Shown one piece after another: positions 49,034 through 58,971 of a DNA stretch of 64,000 bases. How positions within the stretch are numbered: the stretch's first letter is position 1; the number at the start of each line of letters is the position of its first letter. This DNA is from Gammaproteobacteria bacterium. Lineage in GTDB: Bacteria > Pseudomonadota > Gammaproteobacteria > Pseudomonadales > Pseudohongiellaceae. Location of the stretch: positions 186,001 through 250,000 of the forward strand of contig JAURWS010000012.1 in assembly GCA_030654835.1 (NCBI GenBank), read 5' to 3'. Below the pieces are notes generated by a model. That model was not told where the DNA came from. It saw only the letters and a list, made by a program, of their open reading frames with translations, and made no database searches. The position numbers and the translations under genes are program-made.

Positions 49034-49855
49034 ATGAGCCGTATCAGTAAGACGATTGCCGGTTTGCAGGCGCAGAACAAGAAGGTGCTGATTCCCTATC
49101 TGGTCGCGGGTGATCCGCAAAAAGGGCTTACCGTTGAACTCATGCACACACTGGTGCGTGCCGGTGCTCATATCATCGAGCTCGGTATTCCCTTCAGCGA
49201 TCCTTCTTCCGATGGCACTGTGATACAGCTGGGTGCTGAGCGCGCGTTGCGGCAGGGCACTACTCTGACCGATGTGCTCGCCATGGTGAGCGAGTTCCGT
49301 CGCAGCGACAAGCAGACTCCGGTTGTGCTGATGGGCTATCTGAACCCGATCGAAATCATGGGTTACGAGAAATTCGCCGCTGCCGCTGCTGCAGCGGACG
49401 TTGACGGAGTGCTGATCGTCGATCTGCCTGCCTATGAGTGTGAAGAATTGTTCAGCGCTGTGCGCCCGCGCGGGATCGACACCATATTCCTGATTGCCCC
49501 GACCACGACGCAAGAGCGTACGGCCGCCATCTGCGCCAATTCCACCGGTTATCTGTATTACATCTCCCTGAAGGGGGTGACGGGCGCGGCTATTCGTGAC
49601 AAGAGTGAGATTCGTGACAAGATTGCTCACTTGCGCTCTGAAACCAGTCTGCCCATTGTGGTTGGTTTCGGCATCAAGGATGCGGAGTCTGCCTGTGAAA
49701 TGGCCGCCATCAGTGACGGTGTTATAGTGGGCAGCGCTCTGGTGGAGAAAATTGGCTTGCTACCGGTGCAAGGGCCTTGCTCAAGTGCTCAATTGGACGA
49801 AGTTGTGGCGGTAATTTCTTCCATCAGCGAGGCGTTGCAAAGCCTGAAAAACTGA
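49034..49855 (+). CDS. trpA: tryptophan synthase alpha subunit
   Basis: Cleaves indole-3-glycerol phosphate and channels indole to TrpB. The catalytic Glu is in HIIELGIPFSDP and the catalytic Asp in SSDGTVIQ; here SSDGT replaces the more usual ADGP, keeping the Asp. VLMGYLNPI, TTTQERTAAI and VVGFGIKDAESA are present. ATG 49034 gives 273 residues, MSRISKTIAGLQAQNKKVLIPYLVAGDP; open frame upstream overlaps trpB and is not coding. Confidence 0.95.
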   Translation: MSRISKTIAGLQAQNKKVLIPYLVAGDPQKGLTVELMHTLVRAGAHIIELGIPFSDPSSDGTVIQLGAERALRQGTTLTDVLAMVSEFRRSDKQTPVVLMGYLNPIEIMGYEKFAAAAAAADVDGVLIVDLPAYECEELFSAVRPRGIDTIFLIAPTTTQERTAAICANSTGYLYYISLKGVTGAAIRDKSEIRDKIAHLRSETSLPIVVGFGIKDAESACEMAAISDGVIVGSALVEKIGLLPVQGPCSSAQLDEVVAVISSISEALQSLKN

Positions 49856-49922
49856 TCGTAACTTATTAATTTTAAAAAATTTTAGCGACTATTGTCGGCA
49901 TCCCATTTAACAGGAACGTGAT

Positions 49923-50786
49923 ATGAGTTGGATTAACAAAATCCTCCCTTCCATTCGCAGCAGCGGTGGCACAACGACCACCAAACAGCGTGCCAGTGTG
50001 CCCGAAGGGCTCTGGAAAAAGTGTCCACGTTGCGAAGCTGTGCTGTACAGACCCGATCTGGAGCGCAACCTGGAGGTGTGCCCGAAGTGCGACCACCATT
50101 TGCGTATCACGGCTCGACGTCGCATTGAGCTCTTCCTCGATCCCGAAGGGCAGGTAGAGTTGAACAAAGACATGGAGCCGGTAGACCTGCTCAAGTTTCG
50201 TGATCTGAAGAAGTACAAGGACCGCCTCTCTGCCGCGCAGAAGAGCACCGGCGAGAAAGATGCTCTTATCGTCGTGCAAGGCCGCGTCAACGGCCTGGAG
50301 ATGGTTGTTGCCGCCTTCGAGTTCGGCTTCATCGGTGGATCGATGGGCGCAGTGGTGGGGGAGAAGTTCACGCAGGCGGTGAACACCTGTATCGCCAACA
50401 AACTCCCACTCGTGTGTTTCTCGACCAGTGGCGGTGCTCGCATGCAGGAAGCGTTGATCTCTCTCATGCAGATGGCGAAGACCTCGGCCGCGCTGGCGCG
50501 GCTGCGAGAGAGCGGTCACCCCTATATCTCCGTGCTGGTCGACCCTGTCTATGGTGGCGTATCCGCCAGTCTGGCCATGCTGGGGGACATCAATATTGCC
50601 GAGCCCAACGCGCTGGTAGGTTTCACCGGGCCTGATGTCATCCGTCAGACCGTCCGCGTGAAATTGCCGGAAGGCTTTCAGCGCAGTGAGTTTCTGCTGG
50701 AGCACGGTGCGATCGACATGATCGTGCATCGCAAAGACATGCGTGAGCGCGTAGCCTCGCTGGCCGCCAAGCTGACTCATCGCTAA
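49923..50786 (+). CDS. accD: acetyl-CoA carboxylase carboxyltransferase subunit beta
   Basis: Transfers CO2 from carboxybiotin to acetyl-CoA to make malonyl-CoA, together with AccA. The N-terminal four-Cys zinc finger ([18 protein letters not shown]...VCPKCDHH) is intact, followed by the crotonase-like core with [25 protein letters not shown] and [36 protein letters not shown]. Length (287) is normal. AccA is not in the window. Confidence 0.97.
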   Translation: MSWINKILPSIRSSGGTTTTKQRASVPEGLWKKCPRCEAVLYRPDLERNLEVCPKCDHHLRITARRRIELFLDPEGQVELNKDMEPVDLLKFRDLKKYKDRLSAAQKSTGEKDALIVVQGRVNGLEMVVAAFEFGFIGGSMGAVVGEKFTQAVNTCIANKLPLVCFSTSGGARMQEALISLMQMAKTSAALARLRESGHPYISVLVDPVYGGVSASLAMLGDINIAEPNALVGFTGPDVIRQTVRVKLPEGFQRSEFLLEHGAIDMIVHRKDMRERVASLAAKLTHR

Positions 50787-50902
50787 TGTTCTATCGCTAA
50801 TAGCACTTCGCTGACAGGCAGACAACGACAGACATTGAAACTTTCCGGCCTGCTGAAGGCCGATTCGAGGCCAGACTTGATCTGGCCGGGCAGGCTTGCA
50901 GC

Positions 50903-52189
50903 GTGAATCTCTCCCAGTGGCTCGATACGATTCAGGCCTTGCATCCCAGTGAAATCGATCTTGGTCTGCAACGCGTGCGTGCCGTGGCAGCCCGGCTTGG
51001 CTTGACCAGGCCCGCGCCGCTGGTGATCACGGTTGCCGGAACCAATGGCAAGGGCTCGACGGTCGCCATGCTGGAGGCCATCCTGAGCGCCGCAGGTTAC
51101 CGGGTAGGAACCTACACGTCGCCGCATCTGCTGGTTTTCAACGAGCGCGTCCGCATCCTCGGCCGTGTGGCGACAGATGAAGAGTTGTGTGACAACTTCG
51201 CGCTGATCGAGGCACGGCGTGGTGATATTTCGCTGACCTATTTTGAGTTCAGTACCTTGGTCGGACTGATGCTGATGGAGCAGGCAGGGCTGGATGTTGC
51301 CGTACTGGAGGTCGGGTTGGGCGGGCGCCTCGATGCCGTGAATATGATCGATGCCGATCTGACCATCGTCACCAGCATTGGTCTGGACCATCAGGATTGG
51401 CTTGGCGACAACCGCGAAGATATCGGTCGCGAGAAGGCGGGGATTTTTCGGCCAGACGTACCGGCTGTGAGTGGCGATGGCGACACGCCGCAGAGCATCG
51501 TGCTGGAGGCGGTGCGGCTCGGCGCTCCGCTGTATCGGCAGGGTGCGGATTTCGGTTTCACCACACAGGCCGCAGGGTGGCACTGGTGGGGCAAGGATAA
51601 AAGCGGCACCAAGGTCACTCTGCAGGATTTGCCGAGGCCGCCACTTGATCTGATCAACGCGGCAACAGTCCTGCAGGCAATCGCTCTGCAACCTCTGGCG
51701 GTACCTAGATTGGCCATCGCCGCAGGATTCGAGGCGGTGTCGTTGGCTGGACGTTTCCAGGCGCTGCGGGATCCGCAGCACGGTGTCGCGGTGCGTGTTG
51801 ATGTCGCACACAATCCGCATGCGGCTGTGCTGCTGGCGGAAAAGCTGGCAGCCATGCGCGGCAGGGGCGAATTGAGGGGGCAGGTTCGTGCCGTTCTGGC
51901 CATGATGGCTGACAAGGATCAGCCTGGTTTCTACGGCGTCTTAGAATCTGCCGTCGACATTTGGTATATTGCGGCATTCGCGCAACCCCGCTGCCTGGAT
52001 GCCCGAAGTCTTTACGATCGATTGCATGCAGTGGGAGCGACCGTGTGCGGACCGTACGCCACAGTTGCGGCGGCATACAGTCAGGCATGTGAACAGGCGG
52101 GGTCGGATGATCTGGTCCTGGTGACCGGATCCTTCGGCACGGTGGCCGACGTGTTGCACTACATCGCGAGTATCGAATCAAATTCATAA
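50903..52189 (+). CDS. folC: bifunctional folylpolyglutamate synthase / dihydrofolate synthase
   Basis: Mur-ligase-family enzyme that adds Glu to dihydropteroate and to folates. ATP loop VAGTNGKGSTVAMLEAIL near 46, TSPHLLVFNERVRI, VGLGGRLDAVN, TSIGLDHQDWLG, and the C-terminal DVAHNPHAA motif. The start is GTG 50903, giving MNLSQWLDTIQALHPSEIDLGLQRV, the family opening. Length is 428. With folE it makes a second folate gene in the window, but the two are far apart. Confidence 0.95.
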   Translation: MNLSQWLDTIQALHPSEIDLGLQRVRAVAARLGLTRPAPLVITVAGTNGKGSTVAMLEAILSAAGYRVGTYTSPHLLVFNERVRILGRVATDEELCDNFALIEARRGDISLTYFEFSTLVGLMLMEQAGLDVAVLEVGLGGRLDAVNMIDADLTIVTSIGLDHQDWLGDNREDIGREKAGIFRPDVPAVSGDGDTPQSIVLEAVRLGAPLYRQGADFGFTTQAAGWHWWGKDKSGTKVTLQDLPRPPLDLINAATVLQAIALQPLAVPRLAIAAGFEAVSLAGRFQALRDPQHGVAVRVDVAHNPHAAVLLAEKLAAMRGRGELRGQVRAVLAMMADKDQPGFYGVLESAVDIWYIAAFAQPRCLDARSLYDRLHAVGATVCGPYATVAAAYSQACEQAGSDDLVLVTGSFGTVADVLHYIASIESNS

Positions 52190-52243
52190 TGGTTGTCACG
52201 GACCCTGGTCCGCGCACCGCCACCACACAGGGGCAGCACTGGC

Positions 52244-52798
52244 TTGGACCAGAACACTAAACAGAGAATCGTCGGCAGTGTGGTGATACTGGTCGCCGCC
52301 GTCGTTCTGCTGCCAGTCCTGTTCGACGGCCAGGGCAGTTACGACATGCCGCTGGAGAGTCGCATTCCTGCCCCGGTTCTGTTTCCAGAGTCCCCCCGGA
52401 TCGTGCCAGAACGTCCCGTGGTCATAGCCGATACCGACCAGATTCGCGTCGCTGCAGTCGCATCCCCGGAGCCAGTCGTTGTGGCCACAGTGACCGAACC
52501 GGTTGCGACGCCCGCAGTGGCGGCGCCAAAGCTGGACAGTGCCGGACTGCCGGAAGGGTGGAGCGTGCGCCTGGGCTCCTTTTCCAGCGCGGCCAATGCC
52601 ATGAGTCTGGTGGAGCGGCTGCAGGCCCGCGGACACCGCGCCTATACGCGTGAAGTGAGAACCGAGCAGGGGGCACTGACCGCAGTGTTCGTCGGCCCCG
52701 GAGTTGATCGCGCAGCGATGCAGCAATTGCAGCGGCAACTGCTCGATGAGTTTGAATTGTCCGGCATCGTCGTGCGCTACGAGATCGAGAGCCTATGA
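52244..52798 (+). CDS. dedD: SPOR-domain protein (DedD-like)
   Basis: A bitopic inner-membrane cell-division protein. The short cytoplasmic start LDQNTKQRIVG is followed by one membrane helix (SVVILVAAVVLLPVLF), a Pro/Val/Ala-rich periplasmic linker, and a C-terminal SPOR domain (WSVRLGSFSSAANAMSLVERLQARGHRAYTREV...) that binds denuded peptidoglycan at the septum. I favour TTG 52244, which gives the usual DedD start with GGGG upstream; TTG 52193 would add 17 Arg/Pro-rich residues. Position between folC and cvpA is the conserved one. Confidence 0.85.
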   Translation: MDQNTKQRIVGSVVILVAAVVLLPVLFDGQGSYDMPLESRIPAPVLFPESPRIVPERPVVIADTDQIRVAAVASPEPVVVATVTEPVATPAVAAPKLDSAGLPEGWSVRLGSFSSAANAMSLVERLQARGHRAYTREVRTEQGALTAVFVGPGVDRAAMQQLQRQLLDEFELSGIVVRYEIESL

Positions 52799-52814
52799 GG
52801 AGCTTGGGCGTCTG

Positions 52815-53321
52815 ATGCATTGGGTCGATATCGCGATTCTGTTGATCACCGGCATTTCCTGCCTGTTCGGCTTGTGGCGTGGTTTTGTCCGTGAAGTGTT
52901 GTCACTGCTGGCGTGGATTGCGGCGCTGTTGTTGGCGCGTGTCTACAGCGATGATCTCGCTCCGGCCCTGGGACAATGGATCGAAGGGGCCGCGATGCAG
53001 CAGGTTTTCGCGTTTGCACTCCTCTTCATGGCCACCTTGTTGACAGGGGCGCTGATCAACCACCTGGTTGCGAAGCTCATTGATATGAGCGGACTGAAGT
53101 TGACCGACAGGCTGCTCGGAGGAGTGTTCGGGATTGCCAGAGGGGTGGTGATCGTCATGGTGTTTGTCTATTTCGGCAGCAGCTTCTTTGCGACCGAGCC
53201 CTGGTGGCAGGCTTCGCGTTTTATTCCCTATGGAGGTCAATTGATAGAGATGTCGCGCATGTTTGTGACAGACCTGCCCTTGCCGCAAACGCCGGTGCTG
53301 CCGACGCTTCCACCACTGTAG
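52815..53321 (+). CDS. cvpA: CvpA family membrane protein
   Basis: A 168-residue inner-membrane protein with four hydrophobic helices, beginning MHWVDIAILLITGISCLFGLWRGFVREVLSLLAWIAALLLARVYS, the CvpA signature, then LTDRLLGGVFGIARGVVIVMVFVYF. CvpA is linked to colicin V export and envelope stress resistance; the exact function is unsettled. ATG 52815 lies 16 bp after the SPOR gene. purF follows after 99 bp, as in E. coli and Pseudomonas. Confidence 0.93.
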   Translation: MHWVDIAILLITGISCLFGLWRGFVREVLSLLAWIAALLLARVYSDDLAPALGQWIEGAAMQQVFAFALLFMATLLTGALINHLVAKLIDMSGLKLTDRLLGGVFGIARGVVIVMVFVYFGSSFFATEPWWQASRFIPYGGQLIEMSRMFVTDLPLPQTPVLPTLPPL

Positions 53322-53420
53322 CAAAGCTGTGTCGCTAGCTGGATCGATCTGAATTTTTTGTGAGTAGTTGTTAGTGAGTACCTTGGTTGTCAATTTGCGA
53401 GTCTTAACGGAGTGTATTGA

Positions 53421-54893
53421 ATGTGCGGTTTAGTAGGTGTCGTTGGCAAATCTGATGTTGCTGTTTGTTTATATGACACATTGACGGTGTTGCAGCACAG
53501 GGGGCAGGATGCAGCTGGCATTGCCACCAGTGACAAGGGGCGACTGAATCTGCGCAAGGACAATGGACTGGTCAAAGACGTGTTTCGTACCCGACACATG
53601 GAGCGTCTGGCCGGGAACATGGGTATTGGGCATGTGCGCTATCCAACCGCTGGTAGCTCCAGTCCCGCACTTGCACAACCCTTCTATGTGAATTCCCCTT
53701 ACGGCCTGAGCCTGGCCCACAACGGCAACCTTACCAATGCGGCAGAACTGAGCCGCGATCTCTTCAAGGAAGATCTGCGCCACATCAACACCGATTCCGA
53801 TTCTGAAGTTCTTCTCAACGTCTTCGCCCATGAGCTGCAGCAGCTGGCGAAGATGGAGCCGACCGCCGAGGACGTGTTCACGGCGGTGCGCGGTGTGCAT
53901 CGCCGCTGTCGTGGCGGTTACGCGGCGTTGGTGATGCTTGGGGGTTATGGCATCGTGGGGTTCCGCGACAAGCATGGCATTCGCCCGCTGGTGTTCGGCA
54001 AGCGCGAGCGCGATGGTTTCACGGAATATATGCTGGCCTCAGAGAGTGTAGCGCTGGCCTCCCAGGGCTTTACACTGGTCCGGGATGTGGCTCCCGGAGA
54101 GGCGGTTTATGTGGATGTGCACGGCCATCTGCATACCCGCGTCTGCGCCGGCCCCGCCGAGTACACACCCTGCATCTTCGAACACGTCTATTTTGCTCGT
54201 CCGGATTCCTTGATGGATGGCATCTCCGTCTACAAGGCCCGTCTGCGCATGGGTGAGAAGCTGGCCGACAAGGTCAAGCGTCTGCGTCCTGACCATGACA
54301 TCGACGTGGTGATTCCGATCCCCGATACCAGCCGCACGTCGGCGCTGGAGCTGGCCAATCGTCTCGGAGTCAAGTATCGCGAGGGCTTCGTCAAGAACCG
54401 CTACATCGGCCGTACCTTCATCATGCCGGGTCAAAGCCAGCGCAAGAAGTCCGTGCGTCAGAAGCTCAATGCCATCGATCTAGAATTCAAGGGCAAGACC
54501 GTGCTGCTCGTCGACGACTCCATCGTGCGCGGCACGACCTGCAAGCAGATCATCCAGATGGCCCGCGATGCCGGTGCCGCCAAAGTGTATTTCGCTTCTG
54601 CCGCGCCAGCAGTGCGCTATCCGAACGTCTACGGTATCGACATGCCTGCTGCCAGTGAATTGATCGCGCATGGCAGAACCGACGATGAGGTGCAGGAGTT
54701 GATCGGGGCCGACTGGTTGATCTTCCAGGATCTGGAGGACCTGATTGCTGCTTCCATGGAAGGCAATCCGAACATTCATCGTTTTGAGTGTTCCGTGTTC
54801 GACGGCAAGTACATTACCGGGGACGTGGACGCAGCCTACCTGAAGAATCTGGAAGACAGCCGCAGCGATGCCGCCAAGAATGCCAGCAAGTAG
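53421..54893 (+). CDS. purF: amidophosphoribosyltransferase
   Basis: First committed step of purine synthesis: replaces PRPP pyrophosphate with ammonia from glutamine. The N-terminal nucleophile Cys2 is in [23 protein letters not shown] and LAHNGNLTN form the glutaminase site, and [17 protein letters not shown] is the PRPP-binding loop. Length is 490, slightly under the usual ~500. In Pseudomonas a sulfhydrylase gene follows; here moxR follows instead, marking a synteny break. Confidence 0.97.
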   Translation: MCGLVGVVGKSDVAVCLYDTLTVLQHRGQDAAGIATSDKGRLNLRKDNGLVKDVFRTRHMERLAGNMGIGHVRYPTAGSSSPALAQPFYVNSPYGLSLAHNGNLTNAAELSRDLFKEDLRHINTDSDSEVLLNVFAHELQQLAKMEPTAEDVFTAVRGVHRRCRGGYAALVMLGGYGIVGFRDKHGIRPLVFGKRERDGFTEYMLASESVALASQGFTLVRDVAPGEAVYVDVHGHLHTRVCAGPAEYTPCIFEHVYFARPDSLMDGISVYKARLRMGEKLADKVKRLRPDHDIDVVIPIPDTSRTSALELANRLGVKYREGFVKNRYIGRTFIMPGQSQRKKSVRQKLNAIDLEFKGKTVLLVDDSIVRGTTCKQIIQMARDAGAAKVYFASAAPAVRYPNVYGIDMPAASELIAHGRTDDEVQELIGADWLIFQDLEDLIAASMEGNPNIHRFECSVFDGKYITGDVDAAYLKNLEDSRSDAAKNASK

Positions 54894-54921
54894 CCAGCTT
54901 TTCTCGCAGTGACATCCGTTC

Positions 54922-55860
54922 ATGACAGGCAGGGACTATTCGATGGAGCAGAGAATTCAGGCGGCTGTGAGCGAGATTGGCACTGTCCTGCTGGGCAAGG
55001 AGCGGCAGGTCAGGCTGGCTCTGTGCTGTCTCATCTCCGGCGGCCATCTGCTGATAGAAGACCTGCCTGGCATGGGCAAGACGACCCTGGCGCATGCTCT
55101 GGCGCGCGTATTCGGGCTGGACTTCAACCGCATTCAATTCACCAGTGATCTGCTGCCTGCCGACATTCTCGGTGTCTCGATCTTTGATCAGCAATCCGGG
55201 CGCTTCAATTTTCATCAAGGCCCGATCTTTCGTCAGATGATTCTGGCCGACGAGATCAATCGCACCACGCCCAAGACGCAGAGTGCATTGCTTGAAGCCA
55301 TGGAGGAAGGGCAGGTATCGGTTGAAGGCGAAACCCGGCGTCTGCCGTCCCCCTTCTTCGTGATCGCCACTCAGAACCCCGTCAGCCTGGCTGGTACATT
55401 TCCACTTCCCGAGTCGCAGCTCGATCGCTTCCTGATGCGCATCGGCATTGGTTATCCGGATCCGCATGCAGAGCGACAGCTGCTGGAGACGGCAGGGGAG
55501 CGGGATCGCGGCGAGCTGGTCAGGCAGCAGCTTAATGTCAACGACCTGATCGAGATGCGCAAGGCGGCGGCCACTGTAGGCCTCAGCCCCCAGCTGCTGG
55601 ACTATATTCAGCGTCTGCTTGCGCGTACCAGGGACAGCGACGATTTCCATTTCGGACTGTCTCCCCGTGGTGGCGTCGCAGTAGTGCGCGCCACTCGTAC
55701 ATGGGCACTGATGGAGGGACGCCAACACGCCATTCCGGAGGATGTTCAGGCCGTGCTTCCCGCCGTCGTGGAGCACCGGCTACGGTCGGGCTCTGACGGG
55801 GAAGGGCGCAGCGGCCCTGCGCTGGCGCAGCGCCTACTCAGTGAGGTCGATGTTTTCTGA
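54922..55860 (+). CDS. MoxR-family AAA+ ATPase
   Basis: A 312-residue AAA+ chaperone-like ATPase. Walker A is DLPGMGKTTLAHALAR near 50, Walker B ILADEINRTTPKTQSALLEAMEE near 112, and sensor ATQNPVSLAGTFPLPESQLDRFLMRI. MoxR proteins act with VWA-domain partners, and such genes lie nearby. The last 11 bp overlap the DUF58 gene, so the two are probably coupled. Confidence 0.94.
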   Translation: MTGRDYSMEQRIQAAVSEIGTVLLGKERQVRLALCCLISGGHLLIEDLPGMGKTTLAHALARVFGLDFNRIQFTSDLLPADILGVSIFDQQSGRFNFHQGPIFRQMILADEINRTTPKTQSALLEAMEEGQVSVEGETRRLPSPFFVIATQNPVSLAGTFPLPESQLDRFLMRIGIGYPDPHAERQLLETAGERDRGELVRQQLNVNDLIEMRKAAATVGLSPQLLDYIQRLLARTRDSDDFHFGLSPRGGVAVVRATRTWALMEGRQHAIPEDVQAVLPAVVEHRLRSGSDGEGRSGPALAQRLLSEVDVF

Positions 55861-56887
55861 ACCGACCATGAGCCTCGTCAACGCCGTCAGTTTCTGGTTT
55901 TCGACACGAGTCCAACGCTGGCTCGCCAGAAACGTGCCTGCCGTAAGCATTGCGACCCTGCATCGCCGGAATATCTTCATCCTTCCCACCTCCCACGGGC
56001 TCCTCTACGTGGCAGCGACCACATTGATCTTTATTACCGCCATCAACTACGTGCTCAGTCTGGCCTTTGGTCTGGCTTTTCTGATGGTCAGCCTGTTCAT
56101 TCTGTGCATCCTGCACACCTTTCGGAATCTTCAGCACCTGACGGTGAAGGGGATCGGCGGTGATGTGGTATTTGCGGGTGAGGACGCCAGCTTTACCGTG
56201 TTGTTGCAGCGCCAGCCCGAGCGTATGCATGAGGCTCTTGAGCTCAAGTTTCCCAAGGGTTTGATTACCCGCGCGGATCTCATCGAAGGCGAACAGCTGC
56301 GGGTGAACGTCTATCTGCCGACGCAGCGTCGAGGTGTCCTCAAGGCGCCACGACTGCTGGTGCAGACGCGCTTTCCTCTGGGGCTTTGGCGAGCCTGGTC
56401 AATGCTGGATCTGAGCATGCGCTGCCTGGTCTACCCCACGCCTGTCTCCTGTCCTCTTCCGACTGCGGTCAGTAATTCCGGTGTCGGCAAGGGCAGCAGC
56501 ACTCAGCCCGGCAGCGACGACTTTCACGGTTTGCGCAACTATCAGCTCGGCGATTCACTGAAGCAGGTCGCCTGGAAGAACCTCGCACGCGGGCAAGGGC
56601 TCAAGGTGAAACAGTTTGTCGACAGCAGTGATGACAGGTTCATGCTGGATTGGGCCATGTTTGCGGGGCTGGATGCCGAGGCACGACTGTCCCGACTCTG
56701 TTACTGGGTGCTGAAACTGGCGCGCAGTGATGTGGACTATGGTCTGAATATCCCTGGCGTGGTGATTTCGCCCGGCCGTGGTGATGTGCATCGTCATCGT
56801 TTATTGAGCGCACTGGCTCTCTGGCAGCAATCGCAGTACGTCGAGCGCCTGAACCCACGCCCGAGCAAGACAGGAGACGCCGTGTAA
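55850..56887 (+). CDS. DUF58 domain membrane protein
   Basis: A 345-residue protein with two adjacent hydrophobic helices (GLLYVAATTLIFITAINYVLSLAFGLAFLMVSLFILCIL at about 51-90) and the DUF58 motif FHGLRNYQLGDSLKQVAWKNLARGQGLKVKQF near 225-255, degenerate relative to a VWA fold. These proteins are regular partners of MoxR ATPases. I chose ATG 55850, overlapping the moxR stop, with GAGG upstream; ATG 55868 is an alternative. Its stop overlaps the next start by one base (TAATG). Confidence 0.9.
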   Translation: MFSEPTMSLVNAVSFWFSTRVQRWLARNVPAVSIATLHRRNIFILPTSHGLLYVAATTLIFITAINYVLSLAFGLAFLMVSLFILCILHTFRNLQHLTVKGIGGDVVFAGEDASFTVLLQRQPERMHEALELKFPKGLITRADLIEGEQLRVNVYLPTQRRGVLKAPRLLVQTRFPLGLWRAWSMLDLSMRCLVYPTPVSCPLPTAVSNSGVGKGSSTQPGSDDFHGLRNYQLGDSLKQVAWKNLARGQGLKVKQFVDSSDDRFMLDWAMFAGLDAEARLSRLCYWVLKLARSDVDYGLNIPGVVISPGRGDVHRHRLLSALALWQQSQYVERLNPRPSKTGDAV

Positions 56888-58956
56888 TGGACGTCAACTA
56901 CCAGATACCCCGACTTGCCCTGCTCTGGGTGCTGGCGGCGTTGTTGCTGGTGATCTTGCCGGGCATGCTGCGCTTGCCACCCTTGATACTATTGCTGGTT
57001 CTTGGTTGTATGGGCTGGCGCTTGTTGATCTTCTCGGGGCGCGCCAACTATCCGGGCAAGCTGGTAAAAGCCCTGATTGTTTTCACGGCCCTGCCGCTGA
57101 CTGTCCTGCAGTTCAGGTCGCAGGGGGTAGGGCTGGATGCAGCCGTCTGTCTGCTGATTCTGGGGGTGGTGTTCAAGCTTCTGGAGATGCAGTACAAGCG
57201 CGACATCGTGATCGTCATCGTACTCGCGTACGTGCTCACGATGATTGGCTTCATTTACTCCCAGACCATTCCGAGTGGCGTGCACGCCTTGTTGGCGGTG
57301 GCCGTCATTACTGGCGCGCTGGTGTCGCTGAACCGTGATAACGCCCGCAACAACTTCAGAGATAACTCGCGGCTCGCAGCCCAGCTGGTGCTGCAAAGCG
57401 TCCCCCTCACACTCGCTTTGTTCATCCTGGTACCCAGGATTGCGCCGCTGTGGACCATGCCTCTACCAGTGCCGTCCAACAAGACCGGTGTTACTGACGA
57501 GATGACCCCCGGCGATATCAGCAGCCTTGGGCGTTCGGCAGAGCTGGCTTTTCGGGTCAGTTTCGACGGTGAGGCACCCTCCCATGACCGTCTGTACTGG
57601 CGCGGGCTGGTGCTGGATTTTTTCGATGGCAGGACCTGGCGTCGCGGAGGAAGCGCGTTGCTCGATTACGGCATGATCAGGCGCTACCCCAGCGAGTATC
57701 GCGGTGTGCGGCAGGGCGAGCCCGTGGACTATGACGTCATCATGGAGCCGACGCAGCAAACCTGGGTCTATGGCATGCAACTCGCGGAAGTCACTACGGG
57801 TGAGATTGTGCAGGATCGCAATTACTCCCTGCATAGCGCGACGCCTATTACACAGCGCTTGCGCTATCAGCTGCGTTCCTGGAGCGCATTTCAGACCGAT
57901 CTGGAACTGCCTCGCGCGCTGCGGTCGCGCGCGCTGCAAATGCCTGACGAAGACAGCAATACTCGCAGCGCGTTGCTGGCTCGCGAGCTGCGGGCAGCGT
58001 CGACTGACGACAGGGACTATGTCGCGCGGGTCTTGCGTCACTACCGTGAACAGCCCTTTTTCTACACCTTGAATCCACCGTTGTTGGGTGAGGCAAGCAT
58101 CGACGAATTCCTATTCCAGACGCGTGAGGGCTTCTGTGAGCACTATGCCGGCAGTTTCGTTTATCTGATGCGCGCCGTCGGTATTCCGGCAAGGGTGGTA
58201 GTCGGTTACCACGGAGGCGAATACAACCCCTTCGAAGATTACACCATGGTCTATCAGTACAATGCCCATGCCTGGGCGGAAGTCTGGTTCGAGGGGGAAG
58301 GGTGGGTAAGGTTCGACCCGACGGGTGCCGTGGCCCCGGAACGCATAAGTCAGGGTGTGGAGGCAGTGTTCGCCAATCAACCCGGTTTCATGGAAGATTC
58401 GGGGTTTTCCATGATGCGCTTCCGTGACACCCAATGGTTGAATACGCTGCGTCTGCGTCTGGATGCGATCGACTACGCCTGGAATCGCTGGGTAGTGAGC
58501 TACGACCAGGATCTGCAGCTGGAATTCCTTGAGGATGTGTTCGGCGAGAAGGCCCGTTCGTCCCTATTGTGGGCGCTGGGGTTGTCCACGGCGCTGATCT
58601 TCTCGATAGCGGCTTTCTTTCTGTTGCGTGGCGGGCAGCGGCAGCTGCGTGATCCTGTGACTCGTAGCTATCTGGCGCTGGCGGTCGATCTTGCGGTCAT
58701 GGGTTTGCCGCGCCGCCGGGGAGAGGGACCGCTGGACTATTGCGCGCGCGTCAGTGCCGAGCGTCCGGAACTGGCTGCGGCCATGCAGACTGTGACACGG
58801 CTCTATGTGCAGTTGTGTTATGGGGAGCAGGGGGTCGGTAGCGAGGAGTTGCGACAGGAGTTCAGAGTGACATTGCAGACTTTACGGCTGCGAGTACTAT
58901 CGCGTGCGCGGCGGGCCGGACTGGTGGCCGTGTCAGCCTTCAGCAGGCCGCAGTGA
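56887..58956 (+). CDS. TgpA-family membrane transglutaminase-like protein
   Basis: A 689-residue protein. The N-terminal third (DUF3488) has about six membrane helices; the periplasmic part carries a transglutaminase-like domain with catalytic triad Cys417 (REGFCEHYAGSF), His461 (YNAHAWAEVW) and Asp477 (VRFDPTGAVAP); a further helix lies near 560-580, and a cytoplasmic DUF4129-like tail ends the protein. In Pseudomonas aeruginosa TgpA is an essential inner-membrane protein, from memory, though its substrate is not known. It is third in the moxR-DUF58-tgpA operon. Confidence 0.92.
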   Translation: MDVNYQIPRLALLWVLAALLLVILPGMLRLPPLILLLVLGCMGWRLLIFSGRANYPGKLVKALIVFTALPLTVLQFRSQGVGLDAAVCLLILGVVFKLLEMQYKRDIVIVIVLAYVLTMIGFIYSQTIPSGVHALLAVAVITGALVSLNRDNARNNFRDNSRLAAQLVLQSVPLTLALFILVPRIAPLWTMPLPVPSNKTGVTDEMTPGDISSLGRSAELAFRVSFDGEAPSHDRLYWRGLVLDFFDGRTWRRGGSALLDYGMIRRYPSEYRGVRQGEPVDYDVIMEPTQQTWVYGMQLAEVTTGEIVQDRNYSLHSATPITQRLRYQLRSWSAFQTDLELPRALRSRALQMPDEDSNTRSALLARELRAASTDDRDYVARVLRHYREQPFFYTLNPPLLGEASIDEFLFQTREGFCEHYAGSFVYLMRAVGIPARVVVGYHGGEYNPFEDYTMVYQYNAHAWAEVWFEGEGWVRFDPTGAVAPERISQGVEAVFANQPGFMEDSGFSMMRFRDTQWLNTLRLRLDAIDYAWNRWVVSYDQDLQLEFLEDVFGEKARSSLLWALGLSTALIFSIAAFFLLRGGQRQLRDPVTRSYLALAVDLAVMGLPRRRGEGPLDYCARVSAERPELAAAMQTVTRLYVQLCYGEQGVGSEELRQEFRVTLQTLRLRVLSRARRAGLVAVSAFSRPQ

Positions 58957-58971
58957 TGAATTGGCGCCGGT

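Noticed and set aside
49856..49922. AT-rich near-palindrome (AATTTTAAAAAATTTT) after trpA as a terminator
   Set aside because: It has no GC stem, and accD follows at once; probably just an AT-rich spacer.
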